Below are positions 51,727 to 63,180 of a DNA stretch of 64,000 nucleotides, one piece after another. Position 1 is the first letter of the stretch. Each line of letters begins with the position of its first letter. A program made the translations under genes and the position numbers. Source of the stretch: Pseudomonas sp. PICF141 (GTDB lineage: Bacteria; Pseudomonadota; Gammaproteobacteria; Pseudomonadales; Pseudomonadaceae); NCBI RefSeq assembly GCF_002286815.1, contig NZ_MUNM01000031.1, forward strand, positions 1 to 64,000. Reading direction: 5' to 3'. The notes under the pieces are model-generated. The model was not told where the DNA came from. It saw only the letters and a program-made list of their open reading frames with translations, and did no database searches.

Positions 51727-54518
51727 ATCATTCGCTCACCCCACCGCCGCGAGCCACCCTGCGGCTGCAATTTCATAAGGGTTTCACCCTGGATCAGGCG
51801 GTGCCGCTGGTGCCGTACTTTGCCAGCCTGGGCATCAGCCATGTCTATGCTTCGCCGCTGCTCGCCGCCCGCGCGGGGTCCATGCATGGCTACGACGTGG
51901 TGGACCCGACCAGGGTCAACCCTGAACTGGGCGGCGAGGCTGCGTTGCGCCGTTTAGTCGCTGCATTGCGCGCGCAGAACATGGGGCTGATCCTCGACAT
52001 TGTCTCCAATCATATGGCCGTCGGCGGTGGCGATAACCCCTGGTGGCTCGATTTACTGGAATGGGGGCGACTGAGCCCTTACGGCGAGTTCTTCGACATC
52101 CAATGGCACTCGCCCGACCCGTTGATGGAAGGCCAATTGCTGCTGCCTTTCTTGGGCAGTGACTACGGCATCGCCTTGCAGGACGGCACCCTGCCCTTGC
52201 GTTTCGATGCCCGGAGCGGCGCCTTTCATGTCGAGCACTACGAACATCACTTCCCCATTTCCCCATCAGATTACGGCGAGCTGCTCAAGGCCGATGATCA
52301 CTTGAATGCCGAGCAGGCCGAACAGCTCAAATCCCTGGCAGACCGCTTCACTACCTTGCGCTACCAGACTGACGCGTACAACCTGGCGAGTGCGCTGAAA
52401 ACCGAACTGCACGAACTGGCCAGCGATCCGGCCATTCTTCGCGCCATCGAGCACACGCTCGGCGCCTACGACTCGCTCACGGCCCAGGGTTTCGAGCGCC
52501 TGCATAACCTGCTTGAGCGCCAGAGTTATCGGCTGGCCAGTTGGCGCACGGCGGCGGACGACATCAACTGGCGGCGCTTTTTCGATATCAATGAACTGGG
52601 CGGCCTGCGTGTCGAACGTCCGGCGGTGTTCGAGGCCACCCATGCAAAAATCTTCGAGCTGGTGGCCGAAGGTCTTGTCGACGGGCTGCGCGTCGATCAC
52701 ATCGATGGCCTCGCCGACCCGCGTGGTTATTGCCGCAAACTGCGGCGCAGAGTCGATCGCCTGGCACCGCAGCGGCACCTGCCGATCTACGTCGAGAAAA
52801 TCCTCGGCGAGGGCGAAACCTTGCACCGTGACTGGTCTGTCGATGGCAGCACCGGTTACGAATTCATGAACCAGTTGTCATTGCTGCAACACGCCCCTGA
52901 AGGCGCCCGGACCTTGGGTGAACTCTGGAGCCGGCACAGCGAACGGCCCGCCGATTTCCGTCAGGAAGCGCAACTGGCGCGCCAGCAGATTCTCAACGGC
53001 TCCCTTGCCGGAGATTTCGAAAGTGTCGCTCACGCCCTGTTGCAAGTGGCCCGGGACGATTTGATGACCCGGGACCTGACCCTCGGCGCAATCCGTCGGG
53101 CCTTGCAGGAACTGATCGTACACTTCCCCGTGTATCGCACTTATATCAGCCCGTTGGGCCGCGCCGCCCAAGACGAAATGCTTTTCCAGCAAGCCATGGA
53201 CGGCGCCCGGCAAACCCTTGGCGAGACCGACTGGCCTGTGCTCGATTGCCTGGCCAGCTGGCTTGGTGGCCAACCCTGGCGCAAGCACCCGCCAGGCCGC
53301 TCCCGCAAATTGCTCAAGCATGCCTGCGTGCGTTTCCAGCAACTGACTTCACCGGCGGCGGCCAAAGCGGTGGAAGACACCGCGCTTTATCGCTCGGCCG
53401 TGCTGCTGTCGCGCAACGATGTCGGCTACAACACCGAGCAGTTCAGTGCCCCGGTGACCGACTTCCATGCTGCCTGCGTCAATCGCCTGGCCGAGTTCCC
53501 CGACAACCTGCTGACCACCGCGACCCACGATCACAAACGCGGCGAAGACACCCGCGCGCGGCTGGCAGTGTTGAGCGAGCGCAGCACCTGGTACGCCGAC
53601 CAGGTCGAGCACTGGCGAAACCTGGCCGATGAACTGCGCATTGAACCCGGCGCGCCTTCGGCCGGGGACGAGCTGATTCTGTATCAAGTGATGCTCGGCA
53701 GTTGGCCCCTGAAGCTGCGCAGCAATGATCAGGCGGCCCTCCTGGACTACGCCAAACGCCTCTGGCAGTGGCAACAGAAAGCCCTGCGCGAAGCCAAGTT
53801 GCAAAGCAACTGGAGTGCGCCAAACGAGGGATATGAACAGGCGACCCATGGATTTCTCGAACGCCTGCTGCTCAGCCCCGAAGGCGAACGACTGCGCGCG
53901 GCCATCGGTGCGGCGGCGCAGAGCATCGCCGCCCCGGGGGCATTGAATGGCTTGGCGCAAACCTTGCTGCGAATGACCGTGCCGGGAGTACCGGACCTTT
54001 ATCAGGGCAACGAATTCTGGGACTTCACGCTGGTCGATCCGGACAACCGTCGCCCCGTGGATTACATCAGTCGTCAGCAGGCGATGCATCTACGGCTGGA
54101 TCTGCCCGATCTGCTGGCGAACTGGCGGGACGGGCGCATCAAGCAAATCCTGATCGCCCGAACATTACAAAGACGTACCGAGTTTGCCGGACTGTTTCAA
54201 AGAGGGACGTATCAAGCCCTGGAAGTGCTCGGCAGCCAGGCTCACCGGGTACTGGCATTTGTTCGCGAATGGCAGGGAGAGCGGGCTATCGTGATAGTAC
54301 CGATACGCTGTGCCGAGCTGCTGGAAAACAGTGCCGAACCACAGATTGAAGCGCCACTGTGGAGCGATACACGGGTCAAATTACCGTTTGCGACGCCTGA
54401 AGAAAATCTGAAGGGACTTTTTGCGAGCGTCGTAGTCACAAAACACAGGGAACTGATGGTCAGTGCCGCGCTGGGGGATTTCCCGGTCAATCTCTTTATC
54501 CAAACTACCCAAGCTTGA
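51723..54518 (+). CDS. treY: Malto-oligosyltrehalose synthase
   Basis: A 931-residue GH13 enzyme that isomerises the reducing end of maltodextrins to a trehalose unit. Signatures are ATLRLQFHKGFTLDQAVPLV at the start, GLILDIVSNHMAVGG, the Asp region GLVDGLRVDHIDGLADPRGY, the Glu in LPIYVEKILGEGE, and TTATHDHKRGEDTRARLAVL near the C-terminus. Length is at the upper end for the family. Start overlaps the malQ stop (ATGA). With TreZ it completes trehalose production from glycogen. Confidence 0.94.
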   Translation: MNHSLTPPPRATLRLQFHKGFTLDQAVPLVPYFASLGISHVYASPLLAARAGSMHGYDVVDPTRVNPELGGEAALRRLVAALRAQNMGLILDIVSNHMAVGGGDNPWWLDLLEWGRLSPYGEFFDIQWHSPDPLMEGQLLLPFLGSDYGIALQDGTLPLRFDARSGAFHVEHYEHHFPISPSDYGELLKADDHLNAEQAEQLKSLADRFTTLRYQTDAYNLASALKTELHELASDPAILRAIEHTLGAYDSLTAQGFERLHNLLERQSYRLASWRTAADDINWRRFFDINELGGLRVERPAVFEATHAKIFELVAEGLVDGLRVDHIDGLADPRGYCRKLRRRVDRLAPQRHLPIYVEKILGEGETLHRDWSVDGSTGYEFMNQLSLLQHAPEGARTLGELWSRHSERPADFRQEAQLARQQILNGSLAGDFESVAHALLQVARDDLMTRDLTLGAIRRALQELIVHFPVYRTYISPLGRAAQDEMLFQQAMDGARQTLGETDWPVLDCLASWLGGQPWRKHPPGRSRKLLKHACVRFQQLTSPAAAKAVEDTALYRSAVLLSRNDVGYNTEQFSAPVTDFHAACVNRLAEFPDNLLTTATHDHKRGEDTRARLAVLSERSTWYADQVEHWRNLADELRIEPGAPSAGDELILYQVMLGSWPLKLRSNDQAALLDYAKRLWQWQQKALREAKLQSNWSAPNEGYEQATHGFLERLLLSPEGERLRAAIGAAAQSIAAPGALNGLAQTLLRMTVPGVPDLYQGNEFWDFTLVDPDNRRPVDYISRQQAMHLRLDLPDLLANWRDGRIKQILIARTLQRRTEFAGLFQRGTYQALEVLGSQAHRVLAFVREWQGERAIVIVPIRCAELLENSAEPQIEAPLWSDTRVKLPFATPEENLKGLFASVVVTKHRELMVSAALGDFPVNLFIQTTQA

Positions 54519-54539
54519 GTTCAGTTCAGGAGCATTGCG

Positions 54540-54884
54540 ATGAGTACCGACGATAAACGCATCCGCGAATTTGCCTATCAAATCTGGGAATCCGAAGGAA
54601 AGCCCGAGGGCCAGGAAGAGCGACATTGGGAGATGGCTCGCAAACTGGCCGACGCTGAAGCCCAAGCCAAAGCGCTGGCACCCGGCAAGTCAGCAAAAAC
54701 GACTGGCAGCAAAAGCCTCGGCGCCAAGTCCGCGACCGGCAAGCCCGACGGCAAACTCAGTGCCAAAGGCGCTGAACCCAAAGCCAGGACCAAAGCCAAA
54801 CCCGCTGCTTCGACAATGACCCCGCTTGGCGAAAAGAGCGTCGAAAAAAAGCCACGCGCTGCGCGCAAACCGCCAACGACCTGA
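54540..54884 (+). CDS. DUF2934 domain protein
   Basis: A 114-residue protein. The first 40 residues match DUF2934 (DKRIREFAYQIWESEGKPEG, then HWEMARKLAD). The rest is a low-complexity, Lys/Ala-rich tail of the nucleic-acid-binding type (KSLGAKSATGKPDGKLSAKG). Function is unknown. It lies between treY and glgX, as its PAO1 counterpart does, and AGGAGC precedes the ATG. A link to glycogen or trehalose metabolism rests only on this position. Confidence 0.85.
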   Translation: MSTDDKRIREFAYQIWESEGKPEGQEERHWEMARKLADAEAQAKALAPGKSAKTTGSKSLGAKSATGKPDGKLSAKGAEPKARTKAKPAASTMTPLGEKSVEKKPRAARKPPTT

Positions 54885-55009
54885 CGCGTTTATCGCCTCG
54901 CCTCGCTTGATTTGTGGCGTGTCTTTCGCCACCGAGGGCGCGCTCGCCCTCGAAAAAAACCAGAGCCAGGGTTCGCAGTCGAGAGCCGTCACCCCATGCA
55001 GGAGCAACT

Positions 55010-57169
<2,160 letters not shown>

Positions 57170-57441
57170 ACAGGGCCCTCGGGGGCAAGCCGTCATGAAA
57201 TCCGTAGGGACGGTTTCGCTGATTATTTGCCAAACCTGACATAGCCTGGGTTAAAAAAATCGCATCAGACCAAAGACTGAGGCGACGAATAGCGATCCAT
57301 GAGCAATACTCTGCCCGCGGCTATCCAGGGTTCGGAGCGCTGCAAATTGCTATTTACCCCGCCTTCACGGGTCTGCCAGGCTTGCGCCCTCGCAAGCATT
57401 GCGCACGACTGAGGGCCAGACAGAACAAGGACGTAGTGCCT

Positions 57442-58200
57442 ATGAATACAGTGTCCATCAGCGAAAATGGTCTGCCCGCGCAAATCTGGAACAGCGCCCG
57501 GCAACTGGACGACATCCCTTTCATCAATACAGAAACCCTGGTCCCGGCCGGTGCTCGCGCAGTGGTGATCGCACCACATCCTGGCGATGAAGTGTTGACC
57601 TGCGGCGGCCTTCTGCAACAGTTGTGCGCCCTTGACCATCCTCTGCAATTGATCTCGATCACCGACGGTAGCTACAGCCATTTTGGTTCACCACAGTGGT
57701 CACAGAAACGCCTGAGCGTAATTCGCCCCCAGGAAAGCGTTGAAGCGTTGCGCCGACTCGGGTTGCCGATGCACAGCCTTAAGTGGATTCGCGCCGGCTT
57801 CCCTGACAGTGGGCTGACCGAAAGAGAGTCTGAACTGACCCGGTTCATCATCCGCTACCTGCGCCCCGGCGATGTGGTGTTCACCACCTGGCGCGAAGAC
57901 GGCAACGTCGATCACGACGCCGTTGGCCGTGCCAGCGCCAGGGCCGCGGCGCTGGTTGGTGCAACACTCAACGAAATACCGGTTTGGGCCTGGCACTGGC
58001 CCTCACGCGATCACGCGCTGATCCCCTGGCATCGAGCACGCAAGGTCCGCCTGGACCCCTGGGCCGTGGCGCGTAAAAGCCACGCCACCTATGCCTACGC
58101 CAGCCAACTTGACGGTGAGCCGATGATCGGTGCCGCCCCATCACTGCCCCGGGTGCTTCTGGAGCGCATGCGACTGCCGTATGAAATGGTGTTTGTCTGA
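57442..58200 (+). CDS. PIG-L family deacetylase with altered active-site motif
   Basis: A 252-residue LmbE/PIG-L-type protein. These zinc enzymes de-N-acetylate sugar derivatives and carry the motif HPDDE. Here the corresponding segment is VVIAPHPGDEVLTCGGLLQQ, with Gly in place of the first Asp, the presumed general base, while the metal-ligand Asp and the distal His (GNVDHDAVGRA) are kept. RAGFPDSGLTERESELTRFI and VVFTTWREDGN follow the family pattern. Activity may therefore be changed or lost. ATG 57442 is preferred because the protein-like sequence begins there. Confidence 0.83.
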   Translation: MNTVSISENGLPAQIWNSARQLDDIPFINTETLVPAGARAVVIAPHPGDEVLTCGGLLQQLCALDHPLQLISITDGSYSHFGSPQWSQKRLSVIRPQESVEALRRLGLPMHSLKWIRAGFPDSGLTERESELTRFIIRYLRPGDVVFTTWREDGNVDHDAVGRASARAAALVGATLNEIPVWAWHWPSRDHALIPWHRARKVRLDPWAVARKSHATYAYASQLDGEPMIGAAPSLPRVLLERMRLPYEMVFV

Positions 58201-58518
58201 ATCATGCGGGGAATGTTTTGGTGAGGGGGCTTCTGTGGTGAATGGGCTTTTGTGGTGAATGAGCTTTTGTGGCGAGGGGGCTTGCCCCCGTTCGGCTGCG
58301 AAGCAGTCGCAAAAGCTTTTGGGGCCGCTTCGCGACCCAACGGGGGCAAGCCCCCTCGCCACAAAAGCCCCCTTGCCACAGAGCTTCCCCAGTTACAGAA
58401 GTCCCCTCGCCGCAGGCAAGCCCTCGTGGCAAAAATTCCTTTGCTGTAAATCACGCTGAACTGCTCGCCCCCTGCACCAGTCGCATGCATACATCAGCCT
58501 TGATTAAGAGGAGTAAAC
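58201..58518. repeat. Cluster of REP-like palindromes (318-bp gap)
   Basis: A perfect 28-bp inverted repeat has arms at 58265-58292 and 58339-58366 (TTTTGTGGCGAGGGGGCTTG ... CAAGCCCCCTCGCCACAAAA). The 46-bp interior holds a second, imperfect pairing of GCTGCGAAGC with GCTTCGCG. Partial copies (TTTTGTGGTGAATG and relatives) flank it on both sides up to about 58430. The region holds no gene. Confidence 0.85.
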
Positions 58519-59319
58519 GTGACCAGTGATGCCGAACGACAAGCCATCGAATCCATACCCTCGGACACGCCTGCGGCGGTTCATCGACTCAGAGTGCTGA
58601 CGGTCAATACCCATAAAGGCTTCACCGCCCTCAACCGGCGTTTTATCCTTCCGGAATTGCGTGAAGCGGTACGCAGCACGTCGGCAGACCTGGTGTTTTT
58701 GCAGGAAGTGGTCGGTGAGCATGACCGGCATTCTTTCCGTTACAACGATTGGCCACAAACCTCGCAATACGAGTTCCTGGCCGACAGCATGTGGAGTGAT
58801 TTCGCTTACGGTCGCAACGCGGTCTACCCTGATGGCCATCATGGCAATGCCCTGCTCTCGAAATACCCGATCCGCGAATTTCGCAACCTCGATGTCTCGA
58901 TCACCGGCCCCGAGCGGCGCGGGTTGTTGCATTGCGTGCTGGATGTGCCGGGGCATGCCGAAGTGCATGCCATTTGCGTGCACCTGAGCCTGCTGGAAAG
59001 CCATCGACAACTGCAGTTGCAATTGCTCTGCCTGTTGCTCGAATCGTTGCCCGATGATGCCCCAGTGATTATTGCCGGCGATTTCAACGACTGGCAGTTG
59101 CAAGGCAATGCCGCCCTCGCCCGGCGCCATTACTTGCATGAAGCCTTTGAACGCCATCATGGCCGTCCGGCAAAAACGTACCCGGCACGTTTTCCCCTCC
59201 TGCGCCTGGACCGGATCTACCTGCGTAATGCCAGCAGTCATGAACCGCGCATACTTGGCCACAAACCCTGGACGCATTTGTCTGACCATTTGCCGCTGGC
59301 GGTGGAAGTGCGCCTGTAA
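58519..59319 (+). CDS. Endonuclease/exonuclease/phosphatase (EEP) family protein
   Basis: A 266-residue EEP-superfamily hydrolase. Typical motifs are [20 protein letters not shown] (Asn), [14 protein letters not shown] (metal-ligand Glu), [24 protein letters not shown] (Asp/Asn) and LDRIYLRN with the C-terminal [13 protein letters not shown] (His). The substrate may be nucleic acid or a phosphodiester lipid. In PAO1 an EEP gene also lies near glgB and treS, where a cardiolipin synthase gene follows; none is seen here. GTG 58519 is supported by AGAGGAG at 58508-58513. Confidence 0.87.
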   Translation: MTSDAERQAIESIPSDTPAAVHRLRVLTVNTHKGFTALNRRFILPELREAVRSTSADLVFLQEVVGEHDRHSFRYNDWPQTSQYEFLADSMWSDFAYGRNAVYPDGHHGNALLSKYPIREFRNLDVSITGPERRGLLHCVLDVPGHAEVHAICVHLSLLESHRQLQLQLLCLLLESLPDDAPVIIAGDFNDWQLQGNAALARRHYLHEAFERHHGRPAKTYPARFPLLRLDRIYLRNASSHEPRILGHKPWTHLSDHLPLAVEVRL

Positions 59320-59746
59320 CACCGTCAAGAGACAGTCGCCAGTCATCCCCTCCATGACAGAAAAAATGACAGTAATGGCACACCGACGTCGTTGGTTTCT
59401 CCTGCGCTCGACCTTCGGTCAAACAACTGATAGCGCCCTACCAAACGTGTCTGGCCCGCGCCTTTCTGGATGATTTTTTGCACAAACAACAACTTAGATA
59501 CGCGCCAATAATCAGTCACTTACAACACATAAAATAGCCATACCGCTTATCGGCCACTTTCTTGACGCAGCGCCTGCAGTCTTCTTAGCTAGTGCTTACT
59601 ACCCCCGGAAATTTATCAGGGGCCAGCCACCAGACTCCTGTAAGAAAAGGCGGGTCTGACCTTGCCCTAATCCATTCGGTCGCCCCTCATTCGGGGTAGG
59701 AGAGACGCCAAAGCGAGATACGCATGCAACTGCAAGGTAGACCTCC
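59320..59746. other. Intergenic region (427 bp)
   Basis: No gene is supported. The middle part (about 59460-59600) is AT-rich and may contain the promoter of the downstream barrel gene. A short dyad CCCCGGAAATTTATCAGGGG lies at about 59603-59622. I see no clear consensus element. Confidence 0.45.
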
Positions 59747-60814
59747 ATGAAGACTTCATTCACCCCACAAGAGATCAAAATCACTTTTTGCACCGTCACG
59801 AGTTCACTCCTGCTGTGCTCATCCATGGAGGTGCAGGCCTCGTCTGCCGAGGATGAATCAACGCTTTGGTATAACCAGGCACTGCCGACCCTTACCTTGC
59901 CCGCCGGCTTGGCCACGTATCCCGGCCATTCACGTGTCAATCCAGATGTACAAAGCTCACGCCTGACGGTCGAAAACGCCGCGCCTTCGGCCTGGGACCA
60001 TGTCTATGGAAAGACCTCACGGCAAGCCCAAACCGACTATCAGGCCCTGGGCGTTTCCATCCCTGGCGCCAGCGAATTCAAAAGCCCGGCGCTGTTGACC
60101 GTCCAAAGCAACAGCGGCCATACCCAGCGGGTCGGATTGATCGGCGGCACCACTCAATTTCAGGGCAATGACAACGGTCTGCTGACCAGTCGCGCCCTCG
60201 CCGATCCCGACCATGACACCCTCAATCTTCAAGGCCAGAGTCTCGGCGCCTACTGGAGCCTGACCGGCCCACAAGGCTGGCACGTAGACTTGAGCGCCAG
60301 CGGCGGCCGGGTCAACGGTTACAGCCGCAATGACCAAGGCGCGCGACAAGCCGCCGAAGGCAGCGCGGTGACGCTGTCGGTGGAAGGCGGTTTCCCGATT
60401 GGCCTGGGTGATAACTGGGTGATCGAACCCCAGGCGCAGTTGATCAATCAACGTATTACGCTGGATAAGCCCTATGCCGGCTCCGCTAACGGCTCCTCCA
60501 GCGACATGTCGTCCTGGAGCGGTCGGGTCGGTGCCCGCTTGAAAGGTAGTTACGATATCAATGGCCTGCCGGTCGAACCCTATGTGCGCACCAACGTGTG
60601 GCACACGGTATACACCGGCAATACCGTGAGCCTGGATCAGGTCGACAAAATCAGCAGCAGCCGCAAATCCTCGACGGTGGATGTGGGTTTGGGACTGGTC
60701 GCCAGAGTCACGCCTTTGGTCAGCCTGTACATCAGCGCCGATTACAGCAGCGATGTGGATGACAATGATTTGAACGGGTTGATTGGCAGCCTTGGGGTGC
60801 GGATGCGGTGGTGA
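59747..60814 (+). CDS. Autotransporter-type outer-membrane barrel protein
   Basis: A 355-residue protein with a signal peptide (FCTVTSSLLLCSSMEVQASS) and a short N-terminal region of about 70 residues, then a C-terminal autotransporter beta-domain: GHTQRVGLIGGTTQFQGNDN, LNLQGQSLGAYWSLTGPQGW, GDNWVIEPQAQLINQRITLD, GRVGARLKGSYDINGLPVEP and terminal IGSLGVRMRW. There is no beta-helical passenger, so it may be a standalone barrel or a truncated autotransporter. It lies inside the carbohydrate cluster without an evident functional link. Confidence 0.82.
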   Translation: MKTSFTPQEIKITFCTVTSSLLLCSSMEVQASSAEDESTLWYNQALPTLTLPAGLATYPGHSRVNPDVQSSRLTVENAAPSAWDHVYGKTSRQAQTDYQALGVSIPGASEFKSPALLTVQSNSGHTQRVGLIGGTTQFQGNDNGLLTSRALADPDHDTLNLQGQSLGAYWSLTGPQGWHVDLSASGGRVNGYSRNDQGARQAAEGSAVTLSVEGGFPIGLGDNWVIEPQAQLINQRITLDKPYAGSANGSSSDMSSWSGRVGARLKGSYDINGLPVEPYVRTNVWHTVYTGNTVSLDQVDKISSSRKSSTVDVGLGLVARVTPLVSLYISADYSSDVDDNDLNGLIGSLGVRMRW

Positions 60815-60825
60815 AGCCTGGCCGA

Positions 60826-60934
60826 TGATCGTTCCGACACTCCGCGTGGGAATGCCTCAATGGACGCTCTGCGTCCGCTCTTGGGACGCGGAGCGTCCCG
60901 GGCTGCATTCCCACGCAGAGCGTGGGAACGATCA
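60826..60934. repeat. Large cloverleaf-like repeat
   Basis: Outer arms 60826-60855 (TGATCGTTCCGACACTCCGC...) and 60905-60934 (...CAGAGCGTGGGAACGATCA) are near-perfect reverse complements. The interior carries two more pairing blocks (GGACGCTCTGCGTCC and GGGACGCGGAGCGTCC). It lies between the convergent barrel and glgB genes. Confidence 0.8.
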
Positions 60935-60949
60935 GGACGCGATTTTGGA

Positions 60950-63178
60950 TCAACCCTGCGGACGCAAAATCAACACCGCCAACGGCGGCAGGTTCAAATC
61001 CAGGGAAAGCGCCTGGCCATGGCTCGGTTGTTCGTCGGTGGATACCCCGCCGCCGTTACCGTAATTGGACCCGGCATAAGTGTCGGCATCGCTGTTGATC
61101 AACTCGACCCAACGCCCGGCGAAGGGCACACCGATGCGATAAGACTGTCGCGGCACCGGGGTAAAATTCGCCACCACCAGCACAGGCCGCCCGTCCTTGC
61201 TCCAGCGCAGCCAGGCGTAGACGCTGTTGGTCGCATCGTCGCCGATCAACCACTGGAAGCCTTGCGGGGCGTCATCCTGGTCATGCAGCGCCGGTTCTTC
61301 GCGATACAACCGATTGAGGTCACCGACCAGTTTGCGCACCCCTTGATGTTCCGGGTATTGCAGCAAATACCAGTCCAGTTGCTGATCGTGATTCCATTCC
61401 CGCCACTGGCCGAATTCGCAGCCCATGAACAACAGTTTCTTGCCCGGATGCGTCCACATGAAACTCAGGTAAGCCCGCAAGTTGGCAAACTTCTGCCAGC
61501 GGTCGCCGGGCATCTTGTCGATCAGCGAATGCTTGCCATGCACCACTTCATCGTGAGAAATCGGCAGGATGAAGCGTTCGGACCAGGCATACATCAGACC
61601 GAAACTCAGCTCGTTGTGATGATGGGCGCGGTACACCGGGTCCTGCTGGATGTAATGCAGCGAATCGTGCATCCAGCCCATGTTCCATTTATAGGCAAAA
61701 CCCAACCCACCCTGTTGCGTGCTCTGGCTGACGCCCGGCCACGCCGTGGATTCTTCGGCAATCACCAGCGCGCCCGGTGTTTCCAGAGCCACCACGTCAT
61801 TGAGATGACGCAGAAAATCAATGGCCTCCAGATTCTCCCGACCGCCGTGACGGTTGGGCACCCACTCACCGGCCTTGCGCGAGTAATCGCGATACAGCAT
61901 CGACGCCACCGCATCCACGCGCAGGCCATCGACGTGGAAATGCTTGAGCCAGTGCAGCGCCGACGCCAGCATGTAGCCGTGCACCTCGGTGCGGCCCAGG
62001 TTGTAGATCAGCGTGTCCCAGTCCTGGTGAAAACCTTCCTGCGGGTTACCGTACTCATACAACGCCGTGCCGTCGAACTGCGCCAGGCCGTGGGTATCGG
62101 TGGGGAAATGCGCCGGCACCCAATCGAGGATCACACCGATCTCGGCCTGGTGACAGGCATTGACGAACGCGGCGAACTCATCCGGCGTGCCGTAACGGGC
62201 GCTTGGGGCGAATTGCGACAGCAATTGATAACCCCAGGAGCCACCGAAGGGATGCTCCATGATCGGCATCAGTTCGATGTGAGTGAAACCCAGCTCCTTC
62301 ACATAAGGAATCAGCCGCTCGGCCAATTCGGGCCAGGTGTACTGACGGGCGACTTCGCCCAGGTCATCCAGTTCGCATTGCCAGGAACCGGCGTGCAACT
62401 CATAGATCGACAACGGTGCGCTGGTTCGCTGACGCTCGCCCCGCGACTGCATCCAGTCGTGATCCTTCCAGTCGATTTTCAGCGGCGAGGCGACTTTCGA
62501 TGCGGTGTCCGGTGGCAGTGCGGTGGCGAGGGCCATGGGGTCGGCCTTGAGCGGCAGAATGCCGTGGGCACCAAGGATTTCGTATTTGTAGGCTTCCCCT
62601 GCTTGCAAGCGCGGAATGAACAACTCCCAGACCCCGGAAGGATGGCGCAATCGCATCGGATGGCGGCGACCGTCCCAGACGTTGAAATCGCCAACCACCG
62701 AAACCCTTCTGGCATTCGGCGCCCACACGGCGAAGCGCACACCCTCTACACCATCGACTGTCTTCAGTTGCGCGCCGAGGCAACTGCTCAAGTCCCGGTG
62801 ATTGCCCTCGGCGAACAGGTACAAATCCATCTCGCCGAGTAACGGACCAAAGCTGTAAGGGTCCTCGGCAAGTTGCTCGCCACCCGCCCAACGGGTTCGC
62901 AACAAATAGGGCCGAGCCCGCTCGAAGTGCCCGACGAACAGCCCCGGGGTTTGCGTGGCCTCAAGGCTGCCGAGCTCTTCCCCGGATTCCTTGTCCACCA
63001 CTTGCACACTCAAGGCATCCGGCAGATAGGCGCGAATGAATTGCCCGCCAGCGCCATCGCTATGCGGGCCCAGAATTGCAAAGGGGTCTTGGTGCTCGGC
63101 GCGTACCAACGCATCGATATCCCGCGCCCTGGGCAGCGCCTGTTCAACGTGCCCCTGTTCCTTGTTCGAGATACTCAT
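60950..63178 (-). CDS. glgB: 1,4-alpha-glucan branching enzyme
   Basis: A 742-residue GH13 enzyme introducing alpha-1,6 branches in glycogen. An N-terminal CBM48-like domain ([40 protein letters not shown]) precedes the barrel with [33 protein letters not shown], the nucleophile region [20 protein letters not shown], the acid Glu in [14 protein letters not shown] and [20 protein letters not shown]. The start is two bases after the stop of treS, so both belong to one minus-strand operon that faces the glgA-headed genes. Confidence 0.95.
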   Translation of the reverse strand: MSISNKEQGHVEQALPRARDIDALVRAEHQDPFAILGPHSDGAGGQFIRAYLPDALSVQVVDKESGEELGSLEATQTPGLFVGHFERARPYLLRTRWAGGEQLAEDPYSFGPLLGEMDLYLFAEGNHRDLSSCLGAQLKTVDGVEGVRFAVWAPNARRVSVVGDFNVWDGRRHPMRLRHPSGVWELFIPRLQAGEAYKYEILGAHGILPLKADPMALATALPPDTASKVASPLKIDWKDHDWMQSRGERQRTSAPLSIYELHAGSWQCELDDLGEVARQYTWPELAERLIPYVKELGFTHIELMPIMEHPFGGSWGYQLLSQFAPSARYGTPDEFAAFVNACHQAEIGVILDWVPAHFPTDTHGLAQFDGTALYEYGNPQEGFHQDWDTLIYNLGRTEVHGYMLASALHWLKHFHVDGLRVDAVASMLYRDYSRKAGEWVPNRHGGRENLEAIDFLRHLNDVVALETPGALVIAEESTAWPGVSQSTQQGGLGFAYKWNMGWMHDSLHYIQQDPVYRAHHHNELSFGLMYAWSERFILPISHDEVVHGKHSLIDKMPGDRWQKFANLRAYLSFMWTHPGKKLLFMGCEFGQWREWNHDQQLDWYLLQYPEHQGVRKLVGDLNRLYREEPALHDQDDAPQGFQWLIGDDATNSVYAWLRWSKDGRPVLVVANFTPVPRQSYRIGVPFAGRWVELINSDADTYAGSNYGNGGGVSTDEQPSHGQALSLDLNLPPLAVLILRPQG

Positions 63179-63180
63179 GA

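Noticed and set aside
58201..58518. CRISPR array
   Set aside because: The repeated units are inverted REP palindromes of unequal spacing. There are no regular direct repeats with unique spacers and no cas genes.
60860..62842. Long plus-strand open frame (660 codons) opposite glgB
   Set aside because: Its translation has no recognisable domain, while the minus strand encodes a complete GlgB with all GH13 motifs. Long antisense frames are expected in GC-rich DNA.
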